Positions 44,445-54,910 of a DNA stretch of 64,000 bases are shown here, piece after piece. Numbering within the stretch: the stretch's first letter is position 1; every line of letters begins with the position of its first letter. The translations under genes were made by a program, and so were the position numbers. Under the pieces are notes generated by a model. That model did no database searches, had not been told where the DNA came from, and was given only the letters and a program-made list of their open reading frames with translations. Source of the stretch: Haematobia irritans (taxonomy: Eukaryota; Arthropoda; Insecta; Diptera; Muscidae); contig NC_134400.1 of NCBI RefSeq assembly GCF_050003625.1, forward strand, positions 68,218,126-68,282,125, read 5' to 3'.

Positions 44445-47400
44445 ATGACCGAAGGACAGACTCAATTACCACCAGTAGAGCTAGTGGAGGAGCTAGCCAG
44501 GAAGGATCAACAACTGGAGCAAATGCGACAGGCATATCTAGAACTTCGTAACAACGTAGATGGAGGCCAAAGGGAAAGCATCCTAAAAATGATAAATAGC
44601 CTTCCCACATTTACCGGAGTTGGAGAAATCACCATAAATTCATTCTTTAGCAACATAGAGTACTTGCTGTCAACAATCACCAACCATGAAACTAGAAAAG
44701 AGGCAGTCAGGACTATATTCTACAGAGTTATTCAAGGACCAGCAAAAAATGTAATAATCAACATCCCCGAACCGGATAACTGGTTGCTGATCAAGGAAAC
44801 CCTGAAGCTGAGGTATCGACCAGACGTAGAGCCCCATCAACTTTACAAAAAAGTAGCAAATCTTAAAGTAAATACGGTGAGTGAACTCATGATTGAAATA
44901 CAAGACATTAAATATAAGTCGGACGAACTGACTGTATACTATGCGGACGACCACTATCTTGACCTATCAAATATGGACAGTATATTAGTAAACACAATAA
45001 AGGAAATGACGCAGGGAATATTGTTGGATAAAATTTACAATGAAGTTAATTTGAATAATATATTGAAAATCATGACAAGTAGGCGATTTGAAGACAGTTG
45101 TATTCGGACAGAATATAGGAAATTTAAAACAAAAGAAAATAGATTAGAGTTTGCAGGGAATAGAAAAAATCAATTTCATGAAGATTATAGAAACAGAAAC
45201 CAGTATCAACGGTATAACAATGAATCAGGACAATATAGGCAAAATAATTATCGCGAATATAATAATAATAACCATGGCCAAAATTACTACAAAGGAAATA
45301 ATAATAATAATTGGCATAACAACTATAGGGATAATAATAATTATAAAGGAAATTTATACAATCATAGGCCCAATAATTCTGGAAAATTCCATAGACCAAT
45401 GACAGGAAACCCTGGGCAGAATTCTGGCCAATATCGCCAGAAAGCGTTCAGGCAAGGTCAGGTTGAACCAATGGAAGTTGATAATATTCAGAGTAGTAGA
45501 AGTAATTTCCAACAGGCAGGACACCCTGACCCGCAGACTGGCCAAAATCGCTTAGTCTCAGTCAGGCAAAGCCAGGAAAGAACTTTTCAAAATAATGAAG
45601 GAAGGGAAATAAATAATTGCGTTTTTTTTTACGAAACCACATCGGAGTGGTTGCCTAAAATAATTATGATAATTGACGGTAAAAAATATAATGCTCTTAT
45701 AGATACCGGAGCAAGCTTTAGTTTAATAAATAATGAAGTTAATAATTTTCCTAAAACAAAACTAAGAAATCCAATAATATTTAGTACAATTACAAATGAA
45801 GATTCAATAAAATACGAAGTCATTACAAAAGCACCACAAGAATTTAATTTGCCAAACAATGCCAGAGTGAGATGGAAATCAGCTCCACTCATTGGACGAA
45901 ATTATGATTTCATCATCGGAATGGATATATTAAAATTTTTGAACGCGAAAATAAATATTGAAGAAAGAAAAATTATTTTAAATGACAATGAAATTCAATT
46001 TATAAATAAACCTTTTAATTTTGAGCAAATTTATACGTTAGAGGGATCAGATTTAGAAAGATTAAAGCTAGATCATCTAAACGAGGAAGAATACAAGGAA
46101 ATCTCACTTTTAATAAAACAATTCAAAAATCTACTCTATAAAGAAGGTGACCAATTAACAAATACTACTGAAATTCAACATGAAATTAAAACAACAACAC
46201 AACAACAAATTAATTCCAAATTATACAGATATCCGCCTCAACATGAAATGGAAGTAAGAAAACAAATACAAGAAATGGAAGAACAAGGGATTATTCAAAA
46301 AAGCTATTCTAGATACTCAAGCCCATTAATTGTAGTGCCGAAGAAAATAGATAATTCTGGACAAAAGAAATTCCGATTGGTAGTAGACTATAGAAAATTA
46401 AACGAAGTTACAATCGATGACAAATATCCTCTCCCGAATATTGATTCAATCCTGGATAAATTAGGACGAGCTCAGTATTTTACAACATTAGATTTAGCAA
46501 AAGGTTATCACCAAATTTTAGTAAAACAGGAAGATAGAGAAAAAACTGCGTTTGTAACACCTCATGGTTTATATGAATTCGTAAGAATGCCGTTTGGATT
46601 AAAAAATGCGCCCGCAACATTTCAACGGCTCATGAACGAAATTTTGAGGGATTTTATAAATAAAACATGCGTAGTTTATTTAGACGATATTCTTATTTTT
46701 AGCACCACATTGCAAGAACATGTAAAAGCTATTAGAAATATATTCAAGGTTTTAGAAAGTAAAAATTTAAAAATCCAAATTGACAAATGTAATTTTATGC
46801 GGAAAGAAACGGAATTTTTAGGACACATTTTAACGAAAGACGGAATGAAACCAAATCCCAACAAAATTAAAGTTATTCAAAATTTAGAGTTACCAAAAAC
46901 AGAGAAACAGATAAAAAGCTTCTTAGGACTAACAGGTTATTATCGTAAATTTGTAAAAAATTATGCTAAAGTAGCACAACCAATCACTAAATATTTGAAA
47001 AAAGGTGTTAAAATTAATCTAAAAGACCCCACTTATATAGAAGCGTTTGAAAAATTAAAAATATTAATAAGCTCGCATCCAATTTTACGTTATCCGAATT
47101 ATGATAAACAATTTACAGTCACAACGGACGCATCAAATTACGCTATAGGTGCCGTATTATCTCAGGAAGGACATCCTGTATGTTTTGCTTCGAGGACGTT
47201 AAATAATCACGAAAGAAATTATTCGGCAACAGATAAAGAATTTTTAGCAATTTTATGGAGTGTAAATTATTTCAGACCTTATGTTTATGGAAGAAAATTC
47301 AAAATTCTAACAGACCACCAGCCAATTAAATTTTTGCATTCGAAATATAAAGGAAAAGATATGTCACCTAGACATCAAAGATGGTTACTAAAATTAGGGG

Positions 47401-48197
47401 AATATCAATTTGACATAGAATATTTGAAAGGCAAAGAAAATAGGGTAGCAGATTTTCTAAGCAGGATACAAAACAACGACGATAACAATGTGGAAGAAAT
47501 AGACAGTGACAATAGCGATATATTAAATCTTGCAGTTAATAACATAGAAGACAATGAATCCTTACAAACAGTACACTCAGCGGAAGAAAATTTAAATGAT
47601 CATTTTCCAATTAAAGAAGAAATAGTTAATAAATATAAAACACAAATAATTTTAACAAATAATAAAGTCGAAGAATTTAAAACAGTACATGGAAAAAGAA
47701 TAATATTTATAGCCGAATGTGATTTCCAAGAAATGGGAGACATATTCAGAAGGTATATTATAAAAGGAAAAATTGGCATTTATTCGGAAATTTCGGAACA
47801 CAGTTATAACATAGTCCAAGAAAAACTTATTGCAATGTTTTCAAATGATACGCAAATTGAATTTATAAAGTGTACAATGAGGGCACAGGACATTGAAACA
47901 GAAGTCGAAGCCGTTAAACAAATTTCGTTGTATCACGTAAGAGAAAGCATGCATTCAGGTATATTAGAAACGTATAATCAGATAAAAAATAAAATATATT
48001 ATCCAAAATTACTGGAATTGATTCAAATCGTAATTAATCAATGTGAAATTTGTCAAGAATCTAAATATGATAGAAGGCCTATTAAACCAAAATTTAATTT
48101 TACAGAAACTCCCTCTAGGAAAAATGAAATTATACATATAGACACATATGTCATGAAAGGACACCATTTCTTAACAATTAGAAGATCATTTTACTAA
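44445..48197 (+). CDS. pol: Errantivirus-like Gag-Pol polyprotein, broken in integrase
   Basis: 1,250 codons in one frame. Gag covers about 1-390, with an Asn/Tyr/Arg-rich C-terminal stretch (240-330) and no CCHC knuckle. Protease D-T-G-A-S at 420-424. Reverse transcriptase L-V-V-D-Y-R-K-L-N at 645-653 and Y-L-D-D at 745-748. RNase H D895, E932, D957. Integrase zinc module H1164, H1170, C1200, C1203 and first catalytic Asp at 1233. Gag joins protease at a T9 run (45622-45630). Reading one T back there gives a stop 9 codons later (45656), so the fusion may be a one-base event in an element whose relatives use -1 frameshifting. The frame ends early at 48197 because integrase sequence is missing. 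Confidence 0.92.
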   Translation: MTEGQTQLPPVELVEELARKDQQLEQMRQAYLELRNNVDGGQRESILKMINSLPTFTGVGEITINSFFSNIEYLLSTITNHETRKEAVRTIFYRVIQGPAKNVIINIPEPDNWLLIKETLKLRYRPDVEPHQLYKKVANLKVNTVSELMIEIQDIKYKSDELTVYYADDHYLDLSNMDSILVNTIKEMTQGILLDKIYNEVNLNNILKIMTSRRFEDSCIRTEYRKFKTKENRLEFAGNRKNQFHEDYRNRNQYQRYNNESGQYRQNNYREYNNNNHGQNYYKGNNNNNWHNNYRDNNNYKGNLYNHRPNNSGKFHRPMTGNPGQNSGQYRQKAFRQGQVEPMEVDNIQSSRSNFQQAGHPDPQTGQNRLVSVRQSQERTFQNNEGREINNCVFFYETTSEWLPKIIMIIDGKKYNALIDTGASFSLINNEVNNFPKTKLRNPIIFSTITNEDSIKYEVITKAPQEFNLPNNARVRWKSAPLIGRNYDFIIGMDILKFLNAKINIEERKIILNDNEIQFINKPFNFEQIYTLEGSDLERLKLDHLNEEEYKEISLLIKQFKNLLYKEGDQLTNTTEIQHEIKTTTQQQINSKLYRYPPQHEMEVRKQIQEMEEQGIIQKSYSRYSSPLIVVPKKIDNSGQKKFRLVVDYRKLNEVTIDDKYPLPNIDSILDKLGRAQYFTTLDLAKGYHQILVKQEDREKTAFVTPHGLYEFVRMPFGLKNAPATFQRLMNEILRDFINKTCVVYLDDILIFSTTLQEHVKAIRNIFKVLESKNLKIQIDKCNFMRKETEFLGHILTKDGMKPNPNKIKVIQNLELPKTEKQIKSFLGLTGYYRKFVKNYAKVAQPITKYLKKGVKINLKDPTYIEAFEKLKILISSHPILRYPNYDKQFTVTTDASNYAIGAVLSQEGHPVCFASRTLNNHERNYSATDKEFLAILWSVNYFRPYVYGRKFKILTDHQPIKFLHSKYKGKDMSPRHQRWLLKLGEYQFDIEYLKGKENRVADFLSRIQNNDDNNVEEIDSDNSDILNLAVNNIEDNESLQTVHSAEENLNDHFPIKEEIVNKYKTQIILTNNKVEEFKTVHGKRIIFIAECDFQEMGDIFRRYIIKGKIGIYSEISEHSYNIVQEKLIAMFSNDTQIEFIKCTMRAQDIETEVEAVKQISLYHVRESMHSGILETYNQIKNKIYYPKLLELIQIVINQCEICQESKYDRRPIKPKFNFTETPSRKNEIIHIDTYVMKGHHFLTIRRSFY

Positions 48198-48744
48198 ATT
48201 AGGAATACCAAATAAAATAGTAGCAGATAATGAATTTAAAGCTGCAAGGATAAAAGAATTTTTGGATGCTCAAAACATTGAATTACATTTGACTAAACCA
48301 AATAGCCATACAGGTAACGGAGACATTGAAAGATTCCATAATACAATTGCGGAAAAATTTAGGATTTTATATAAAACTGAAAAAGGTTTACCAATCAGAC
48401 AATTAATCCAGAAAGCTATTAGAAATTACAATGAAAGATTTCACTCCACAATCAAATATACTCCAAATGAAGTGCATAACAATAAAGTGGACCCGGCAAT
48501 AGTAAAAAATAATATAGAGGCAACAAAATATAAAATCATAAGCAAATTAAATAAAAACAGAGAGGATTATGAAGAAACCAGATCTGAAGGTTTTATTAAA
48601 AATTACAAAGCAGTTAGGCATAAAGAACAGCCAAAATTTAGGAAAGGGAAATTACAAAATATTCATCCCATTAATATTAAAAAACCTTTAAAATTTTCAG
48701 ATATTAATAACGATACTAATGATGATAATGACTCGACAGACTGA
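48175..48744 (+). pseudogene. Errantivirus-like integrase, C-terminal half, out of frame
   Basis: Homology resumes in the +1 frame at about 48178 (E-D-H-F-T-K-L-G-I-P) with the second catalytic Asp (V-A-D-N-E-F) and the Glu (G-D-I-E-R-F-H-N-T), then the C-terminal DNA-binding tail to 48744. The first ATG of this piece is 48262. About 25-35 residues usual between the first and second Asp seem absent (inference from the family), which accounts for the frame change. The 3' end overlaps env by 26 bp. Confidence 0.88.
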
Positions 48745-50233
48745 AACAGCAATGACATTGACAGAATTAGTGGACCAAACAGGATTTATTGACTTGGAAT
48801 TGAAAAATCAGGATATAGTTTTGGACAGTGACATAGTACTACACATAATTGACGTTAAAGAAATAGAAAATATCATTAATGAAATGACAGACGATATTAT
48901 ATTAATGAAGGCTAGTAACAAAGACATATTACAATCAGAATTATTAGAAGCTCGTAATAAACTAATGACGCTTATACCTAGACAAATTAGACAAAAAAGA
49001 GGACTAATAAATGCTATAGGAACATTATCAAAATGGACATTTGGTACAATGGACGATTACGACAGACAGACTATACAAAAACATTTTCTACAGACGGACG
49101 ACACAGTAAATAAACAAATATCTATAAATAATCATTTTAATATAGCTATAGAACAAATTAAAAATATTGTAAAAAATGATCGAATGGAAATTGAAAAAAG
49201 TTTTAATGCAATAAATAAATTTGAAAATCAAGAATATCAAGAGCATATGTATTTACAACAAATTACAAAAATTCAATTGATAAAAAGTAAAATAGAACAA
49301 ATACAAGATAATGTAGTTTCTGCTAAGTACGGATTAATACACCCAAATATTTTAACAAATAATGAAATAACCAAATACAATATTGATTTTAATAAATTAA
49401 AATATTTACAACTCGGTATAGCAACTTTTAATAATACTTATTTAATTTTGGGTATAAAAATTCCAAAAATATTTATACAAGCTAAAATAAGAAAAATTAT
49501 ACCATTACCAAATAAAGAACAAAAAGAAATAGATGCTCAAATAGAAGAAGTTTTTACATATAAAAATAAAACTATGAGATTTGAAGAAAATAAACATTTT
49601 AGACAATTAAAACCGAGCACTCATTGTATAATAACACAAAATTGTAAACTTGTTACAAATAAAGACTTGGAAATTATACTTTTAGATGAAAAAACAATAA
49701 TAGTTAAAAATTCAGTAAATTTATTTGTAAACAATACATGTAATAAAAATAATACTATTTTAAGTGGAAATTATATCATTCAATTTAATAATTGTTCAAT
49801 AAAAATAAATGATTATTATTATTCAAACTTAATTGAAAATATACAAGGAAATATTATGAGTTTGCGATACGATTATATACAAAATTTTACAGAAAAATTA
49901 ACATTTGAACATATAAATGAAGAAAATAAAATTAATTTTCAAAATATTTCAAACCTAAAAATTCATAATAAAATCATATACACATGTAATATTTTTCTCA
50001 TAGTTATAATTGTCTTAATAATTATTTTGTGGAAAACAAAATTTATTAAAATTAAAATTAACTTGAATAATAGAATTCAGGAGAATTCTGGTCTAAAGGG
50101 GAGGGTAGTTACATATGCAAACCCCCAGACCTACATAAAAAATGAGTTACCTGATAAAATTGATGAATTGCTTAAAGAAATTCAAAAGCCAGACAGTAAC
50201 CCAATACCGTATCCGGTATTGGGCAAACCATAA
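48719..50233 (+). CDS. env: Errantivirus-like envelope protein
   Basis: 504 codons. Family: errantiviral Env, related to baculovirus F proteins, a membrane glycoprotein cleaved by furin. Seen: cleavage site R-Q-I-R-Q-K-R at 88-94, a glycine-rich hydrophobic stretch right after it (95-112, fusion-peptide position), several N-x-[ST] sites, and a single membrane segment at about 423-439 followed by a short basic tail. No signal peptide at this N terminus; in relatives the start comes from a spliced leader. The last 42 codons lie in the 3' LTR. The frame is uninterrupted. Confidence 0.9.
   Translation: MMIMTRQTETAMTLTELVDQTGFIDLELKNQDIVLDSDIVLHIIDVKEIENIINEMTDDIILMKASNKDILQSELLEARNKLMTLIPRQIRQKRGLINAIGTLSKWTFGTMDDYDRQTIQKHFLQTDDTVNKQISINNHFNIAIEQIKNIVKNDRMEIEKSFNAINKFENQEYQEHMYLQQITKIQLIKSKIEQIQDNVVSAKYGLIHPNILTNNEITKYNIDFNKLKYLQLGIATFNNTYLILGIKIPKIFIQAKIRKIIPLPNKEQKEIDAQIEEVFTYKNKTMRFEENKHFRQLKPSTHCIITQNCKLVTNKDLEIILLDEKTIIVKNSVNLFVNNTCNKNNTILSGNYIIQFNNCSIKINDYYYSNLIENIQGNIMSLRYDYIQNFTEKLTFEHINEENKINFQNISNLKIHNKIIYTCNIFLIVIIVLIIILWKTKFIKIKINLNNRIQENSGLKGRVVTYANPQTYIKNELPDKIDELLKEIQKPDSNPIPYPVLGKP
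50095..50106 (+). promoter_or_regulatory. Polypurine tract of the errantivirus-like element
   Basis: AAAGGGGAGGGT abuts the 3' LTR at 50107; it would prime plus-strand synthesis. It is also translated as part of env. Confidence 0.85.
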
Positions 50234-50439
50234 TATTTCCATTTAATTCAAATAATAAGCAGAAATAATATTTAAGTCAAACGTTAGCATAGTAAGCAAA
50301 ATTGTAAAATTAAGAAGTAAGTTCATTTAATGAAAACAAATAAAGAACGAGTCTGATCTGGGCATTTGATCGAAACACAACGTATACCTTTATTTAATTT
50401 TTTTTTAAAAAACCCCGGAACTCGGTAAAACACAAAATT
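50107..50439 (+). repeat. Errantivirus-like 3' LTR (333 bp)
   Basis: Same sequence as the 5' LTR apart from 8 extra bases (near 50302). Encodes the last 42 codons of env and has AATAAA at 50339. TGCG target duplication follows at 50440-50443. Confidence 0.92.
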
Positions 50440-50833
50440 TGCGTGCCAAATTTGGTTGAAATCGGTTCAGATTTGAATATATCTCCCATATATAGCTTTC
50501 GCCCGATTTACACTCATATGACCACAGAGGCCAATTTTTAACTCCGATTAATTGAAATTTTGCACAGGGAGTAGAATTAGCATTGTAGCTATGCGAGCCA
50601 AATTTGGTTGACATCGGTTCAGATTTAGATATAGCTCCCATATATATGTTTTTCTGATTTCGACAAAAATGGTCAAAATACACACATTTTCCTTGTCAAA
50701 TCGCCACTGTTTAGTCGAAAAGTTGTAAACATGACTCTAATTTTCCTGAACTTCTAATACATATATATCGAGCGATAAATCATAAATAAACTTTTGCGAA
50801 GTTTCCTTAAAATTGCTTCAGATTTAAATGTTT

Positions 50834-50883
50834 CCCATATTTATACCCTTCACCACTATTGTGGTACAGGGTATAAATATGGG
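50834..50883. repeat. Fold-back at the duplication junction
   Basis: CCCATATTTATACCCT (50834-50849) is followed by its exact reverse complement (50868-50883), with CACCAC/GTGGTA inside as part of the stem. Ordinary monomers have only the inner part of this hairpin (TATACCC...GGGTATA). The extra ATATGGG is found only at the junction, and TATAAATATGGG is then repeated once. Confidence 0.92.
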
Positions 50884-50893
50884 TATAAATATG

Positions 50894-53336
50894 GGAGGGC
50901 AATTGGACAACGTCCAGTGAGGAGACGCTGGAGGTACTATTGGACACACATTTTCCTGGAAATCAGACGGTTGAACCATGTACTGGCGGTGCCACAGTTG
51001 CTCAGCGGTCGTTTCCTGTCGAGGAAATTGTATCGGAAACTAGAATAAGATGGGCGCTAAATAGCTTTGGACCATTCAAATCCCCTGGACCTGATGGAAT
51101 TACTCCGGCGGAGTTACAAGCTGTAACTGACAAAATTATCCCCTGGTTGTCGGTGATATATAAAGGATGTATCAACTTATCATATATCCCAGGAAAGTGG
51201 AGGGAAACAAAAGTCGTTTTCATACCTAAAGCGGGAAAAGCCTCTCACTCGAGGGCGAAGGATTTCCGACCAATCAGCTTATCCTCATTCCTACTTAAGA
51301 CTCTCGAGAGGATGATAGATATTTATCTTAGAACTAGCATCGATTCAAGTTTGTTCTCGAAACGACAGCATGCATACTCGAAGGGCAGGTCTACTGAGAC
51401 CGCACTACATGAACTAGTCAGCTTTATTGAAAGCTCACTATCTGCGTTTCTAGACATCGAAGGGGCGTTCAATAATGTCCATCCGAGCTCGATATTAAAT
51501 GGACTGACAACTCTGAATGTTGATCCATGTATACTCAGGCTGTTAGACGAACTGCTAATGAAGAGACGTATTTCAGCCACACTAGGACAAGCAAACATAC
51601 AAAAGTATGTGAACAGAGGCACTCCCCAAGGAGGAGTTCTATCACCTCTTCTTTGGAATGCTGCTATAAATAGCCTTCTGGTTACTCTAGAAAAAGAAAG
51701 GATAAAAGTGGTGGCATACGCAGATGATGTAGCTCTGGCAGTCAGGGGAAAATTCCCATCCACAATCAGAGATATTATTCAGAGGGCCCTCCGGACGACT
51801 GAAAAATGGGCGAAAGACAATGGTCTTGGGGTAAATCCCGCAAAGACAGAATTAGTCATGTACTGCAAAGATCGCAAAATTCCCACGGTTAGGCCTATTT
51901 CCTTAGGGGGTATTGAAATTCCCTTTGGTGATTGTGCAAAATACCTTGGCGTTATTTTGGACAGGAAGCTGAGTTTTAAGCTTAATATTGAAGAAAGGGC
52001 GAGGAAGGCAACTGTAGCTTTGTACTCGTGCAAAAAGGCAATAGGAAAAAAGTGGGGACTAAAACCAAAAATTGTGCATTGGCTATACACGGCAGTGGTT
52101 AGACCTATAATGCTATATGGTGTTGTAGTCTGGTGGCCGGCACTTCAGAAACCGACTGGTTTATATAAAGTTCAGCGTATGGCGTGTTTGTGTATTTCAG
52201 GCGCATTCAGCAAGACAGGAACAAATTCCCTTAATGTCATGATGCATCTATTGCCTTTAGACATTTTGGCCAAACAGTCAGCTGCAACAACGGCTGTGCG
52301 GTTGCGCGAACTATCGCTGTGGTCGGAAAATGGTTACGGTCACAGTTCTGTCCTCAAAATAATGTCAGATGTGCCTAACGTAGTGGATTACACTTTGGCG
52401 AGTCCACTTTTCGACAAAAAGTTTGAGACTCTAATCCCCAACAGTGAGGCGTGGTGCACACAGACCCCGGGGAATAAAGAATATATAGATTTCTACACTG
52501 ATGGCTCCAAATTGGATGGACAAGTGGGTTTCGGAGTATATTCTAATGATCTGGAACTTCAAATAGCGAAAAGATTACCTAATCACTGTAGTGTTTTTCA
52601 GGCTGAAATATTAGCAATAAGAGAGGTGGCGAATTGGCTGAGAAGTAATGATCCAAAAAATGTGGGCATTAATATATACTCAGACAGTCAACCTGCAATA
52701 AAATCCTTGGACTCTGTGTTCCTCAACTCGAAAACGGCCATCGATTGCCGCAAATCTCTCAATGAGATGGCTGAGCAGTACAATATTCACCTAATATGGG
52801 TGCCTGGCCATAGGAACATACCGGGGAACAGCGAAGCGGATGAGTTGGCAAGGCTAGGGACTACCTTACATATTCCAGGGGAACTAGAATTTGTTGGTCT
52901 GCCCCTAGCTACCTGCAAGCTCATGCTGCGTGAGAAGGCTGTTATGATGGCAAATGTTCGATGGGAGAATTGCAAGGGTTGTAACGACACCAAGCAAATA
53001 TGGCCCCATTTTAACTTAAACCGCACACTAGATATGCTAATGTTCTCGAGACGTCAGATATCACTCCTGATATCTGCTATAACGGGTCGCTGCCTGATAG
53101 GAGATTTTGCAAAAACTATTGGCGCGAAGTACAATGACTATTGTATGAGCTGTCATGATGCGGAGGAAAAAGAATCAATTAAACACCTCTTGTGTGAGTG
53201 TCCTGCATTTTGTGTAAAGCGCAAGCAACTTTTAGGAGCATATAGCTTCAGATTACTGGCGGATCTGGAAAACGTTAACTTAAGCAGTCTGCTAATGTTT
53301 TTGGAACAATCTGGTTGGTTCAACAAAGAAAAATAA
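50894..53336 (+). CDS. LINE ORF2 fragment: intact RT, RNase H, CCHC; no endonuclease
   Basis: Open from the duplication junction to a TAA. Numbering from codon TTG 50940: RT block S-P-G-P-D-G 48-53, F-L-D-I-E-G-A-F-N 170-178, G-T-P-Q-G-G-V-L-S 227-235, catalytic Y-A-D-D 260-263; RNase H Y-T-D-G-S 519-523, E556, S-D-S-Q 581-584, N-S-E-A-D-E-L 630-636; C-x2-C...H-x4-C 735-753. The RT core is undamaged, unlike the left copy. The fragment has no start codon or promoter of its own. It arose by tandem duplication and not by 5'-truncated retrotransposition, because the flanks are duplicated too. Confidence 0.92.
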
Positions 53337-53477
53337 TCAAGAAGGTTCAGCGGTTAAAACTAGAAGTGCCCATATGTAATAGGTACTTTTAGTTAATGTG
53401 GTATCACAATGGACTGAATAGTCTAAGTGAGCCTGAATCTTAATCGGGCTGCCACTTTAACCTAACCTAACCTAACC
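53337..53477 (+). repeat. LINE 3' untranslated end and CCTAA tail, right copy
   Basis: Ends in TTTAACCTAACCTAACCTAA, followed by the duplicated target ATGTGAACATATA (53478-53490). Same as 42483-42623. Confidence 0.9.
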
Positions 53478-53490
53478 ATGTGAACATATA

Positions 53491-54219
53491 ATATGTTTGG
53501 AAGCATTTTGCACCCAAAAATATTATATTGTTAAAAAAAATTCTCCCAAACAATATTGTGCTCAAAATTTTATTTATTTATTTATTTATTTACAATCATA
53601 ATGAATATGAAAATAAACAGGTAATATAGGTGCTAACAACATAGGTTTTCGACCTGAATACTCAAAATTTTGTTTCTGCCCAATTGTATATTCCCCCACA
53701 TCTTTCTCACTTCCACGAGATTTTTTAGTTCTTAGCACCTTTTTCTGTAATACAAACATTGTAGAACAAATTATTCAATTGTATGATTTTTTTATTTTAA
53801 TTTTACCTTTTGCCGGACGGGGATTCGAACAGCGGACCACACAGTTTGTAAGGATCAAAGAAGTAGCTGATCAATTGCCCAAGGAAAAATAAAATGTTAA
53901 TTTTGTAATAACAAGCAACAACCACCAACTTAATTCAATATCGCTCCCTGTTAAATAGCGCTCCAAGCTACTAAACACATATATGTTTATAGGCTATTTC
54001 TAAATTAATATATGTTTGCATCCAAGCATATTATATTTACAAACATTTTATGTCCCAAACATAATATGTTCTAACATATTAACGTATATGTCCCAAACAT
54101 GTTATGCTAGTTTATGAACATTATATGCTTGCACTCAAAAATATTGTGTTAAAAAATTTGTGTTCCAAACATATAATGTTTATAGCCAAACATATGAAAA
54201 ACAGTCTTTTTCATCCGTG
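53491..54219. mobile_element. Right part of TA element B, duplicated copy
   Basis: Copy of 42637-43357 including the tRNA-like block (about 53815-53885) and the CATCCGTG end followed by TA. It has no left end, because the duplication started within the LINE. Confidence 0.85.
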
Positions 54220-54910
54220 TAGCTGCCATATATATTTTCACCAATCTGGTCATAATTGGCGTGTATATCAACCGATCTTAGTCAAGTTCCGTACATCCGA
54301 ATATTTTATGAGTCTCCAAAAACTTGCAAAATATCAGCCAAATCGGTTCAGATTTAGATATAGCTCCCATATATAGCTTTCGCCCGATTTACACTCATTT
54401 GCCCACAGAGGCCAATTTTTTGTTCCGATTTAGTTGAAATTTTGCATAGGGAGTAGAATTAGCATTGTAACTATGCGTGCCAAATTTGGTTGAAATCGGT
54501 TCAGATTTGAATATATCTCCCATATATAGCTTTCGCCCGATTTACACTCATATGACCACAGAGGCCAATTTTTAACTCCGATTAATTGAAATTTTGCACA
54601 GGGAGTAGAATTAGCATTGTAGCTATGCGAGCCAAATTTGGTTGACATCGGTTCAGATTTAGATATAGCTCCCATATATATGTTTTTCTGATTTCGACAA
54701 AAATGGTCAAAATACACACATTTTCCTTGTCAAATCGCCACTGCTTAGTCGAAAAGTTGTAAACATGACTCTAATTTTCCTGAACTTCTAATACATATAT
54801 ATCGAGCGATAAATCATAAATAAACTTTTGCGAAGTTTCCTTAAAATTGCTTCAGATTTAAATGTTTCCCATATTTATACCCTTCACCACTATTGTGGTA
54901 CAGGGTATAA

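Larger units (their letters stand above)
43616..50439 (+). mobile_element. Errantivirus-like (Ty3/gypsy, 17.6/297-type) element with env
   Basis: 6,824 bp with LTRs that begin AGTTAC and end AATT, as in insect errantiviruses. The 4-bp duplication TGCG flanks it (43612-43615 and 50440-50443). The empty site CTATGCGTGCCAAATTTGG is at 54472. It has a tRNA-Ser primer site, gag-pol, a broken integrase, env and a polypurine tract. Family knowledge: such elements move within the germ line and some make particles with their Env. This copy is defective because the integrase frame is interrupted. Confidence 0.94.
40563..50876 (+). repeat. Left copy of a ~4.0-kb tandem duplication
   Basis: Begins inside LINE ORF2 and includes the LINE 3' part, its CCTAA tail, the right part of TA element B and about 700 bp of the dominant repeat. 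It is interrupted by the errantivirus-like element (43616-50439), which the right copy lacks, and it has the 538-bp ORF2 deletion, which the right copy also lacks. Both events therefore followed the duplication. Confidence 0.9.
50894..54910 (+). repeat. Right copy of the ~4.0-kb tandem duplication
   Basis: 4,017 bp that align end to end with 40563-43615 plus 50444-50876. I saw only about seven base differences across the shared ORF2 part. There are small length changes in a TTTA microsatellite near 53575 (4-unit steps). The 17 bp before it (50877-50893) are filler. Confidence 0.9.

Noticed and set aside
50894..53477. Second LINE copy as an independent 5'-truncated insertion
   Set aside because: Its downstream flank, including the same target duplication and host element, is also duplicated, so it is part of a tandem duplication.
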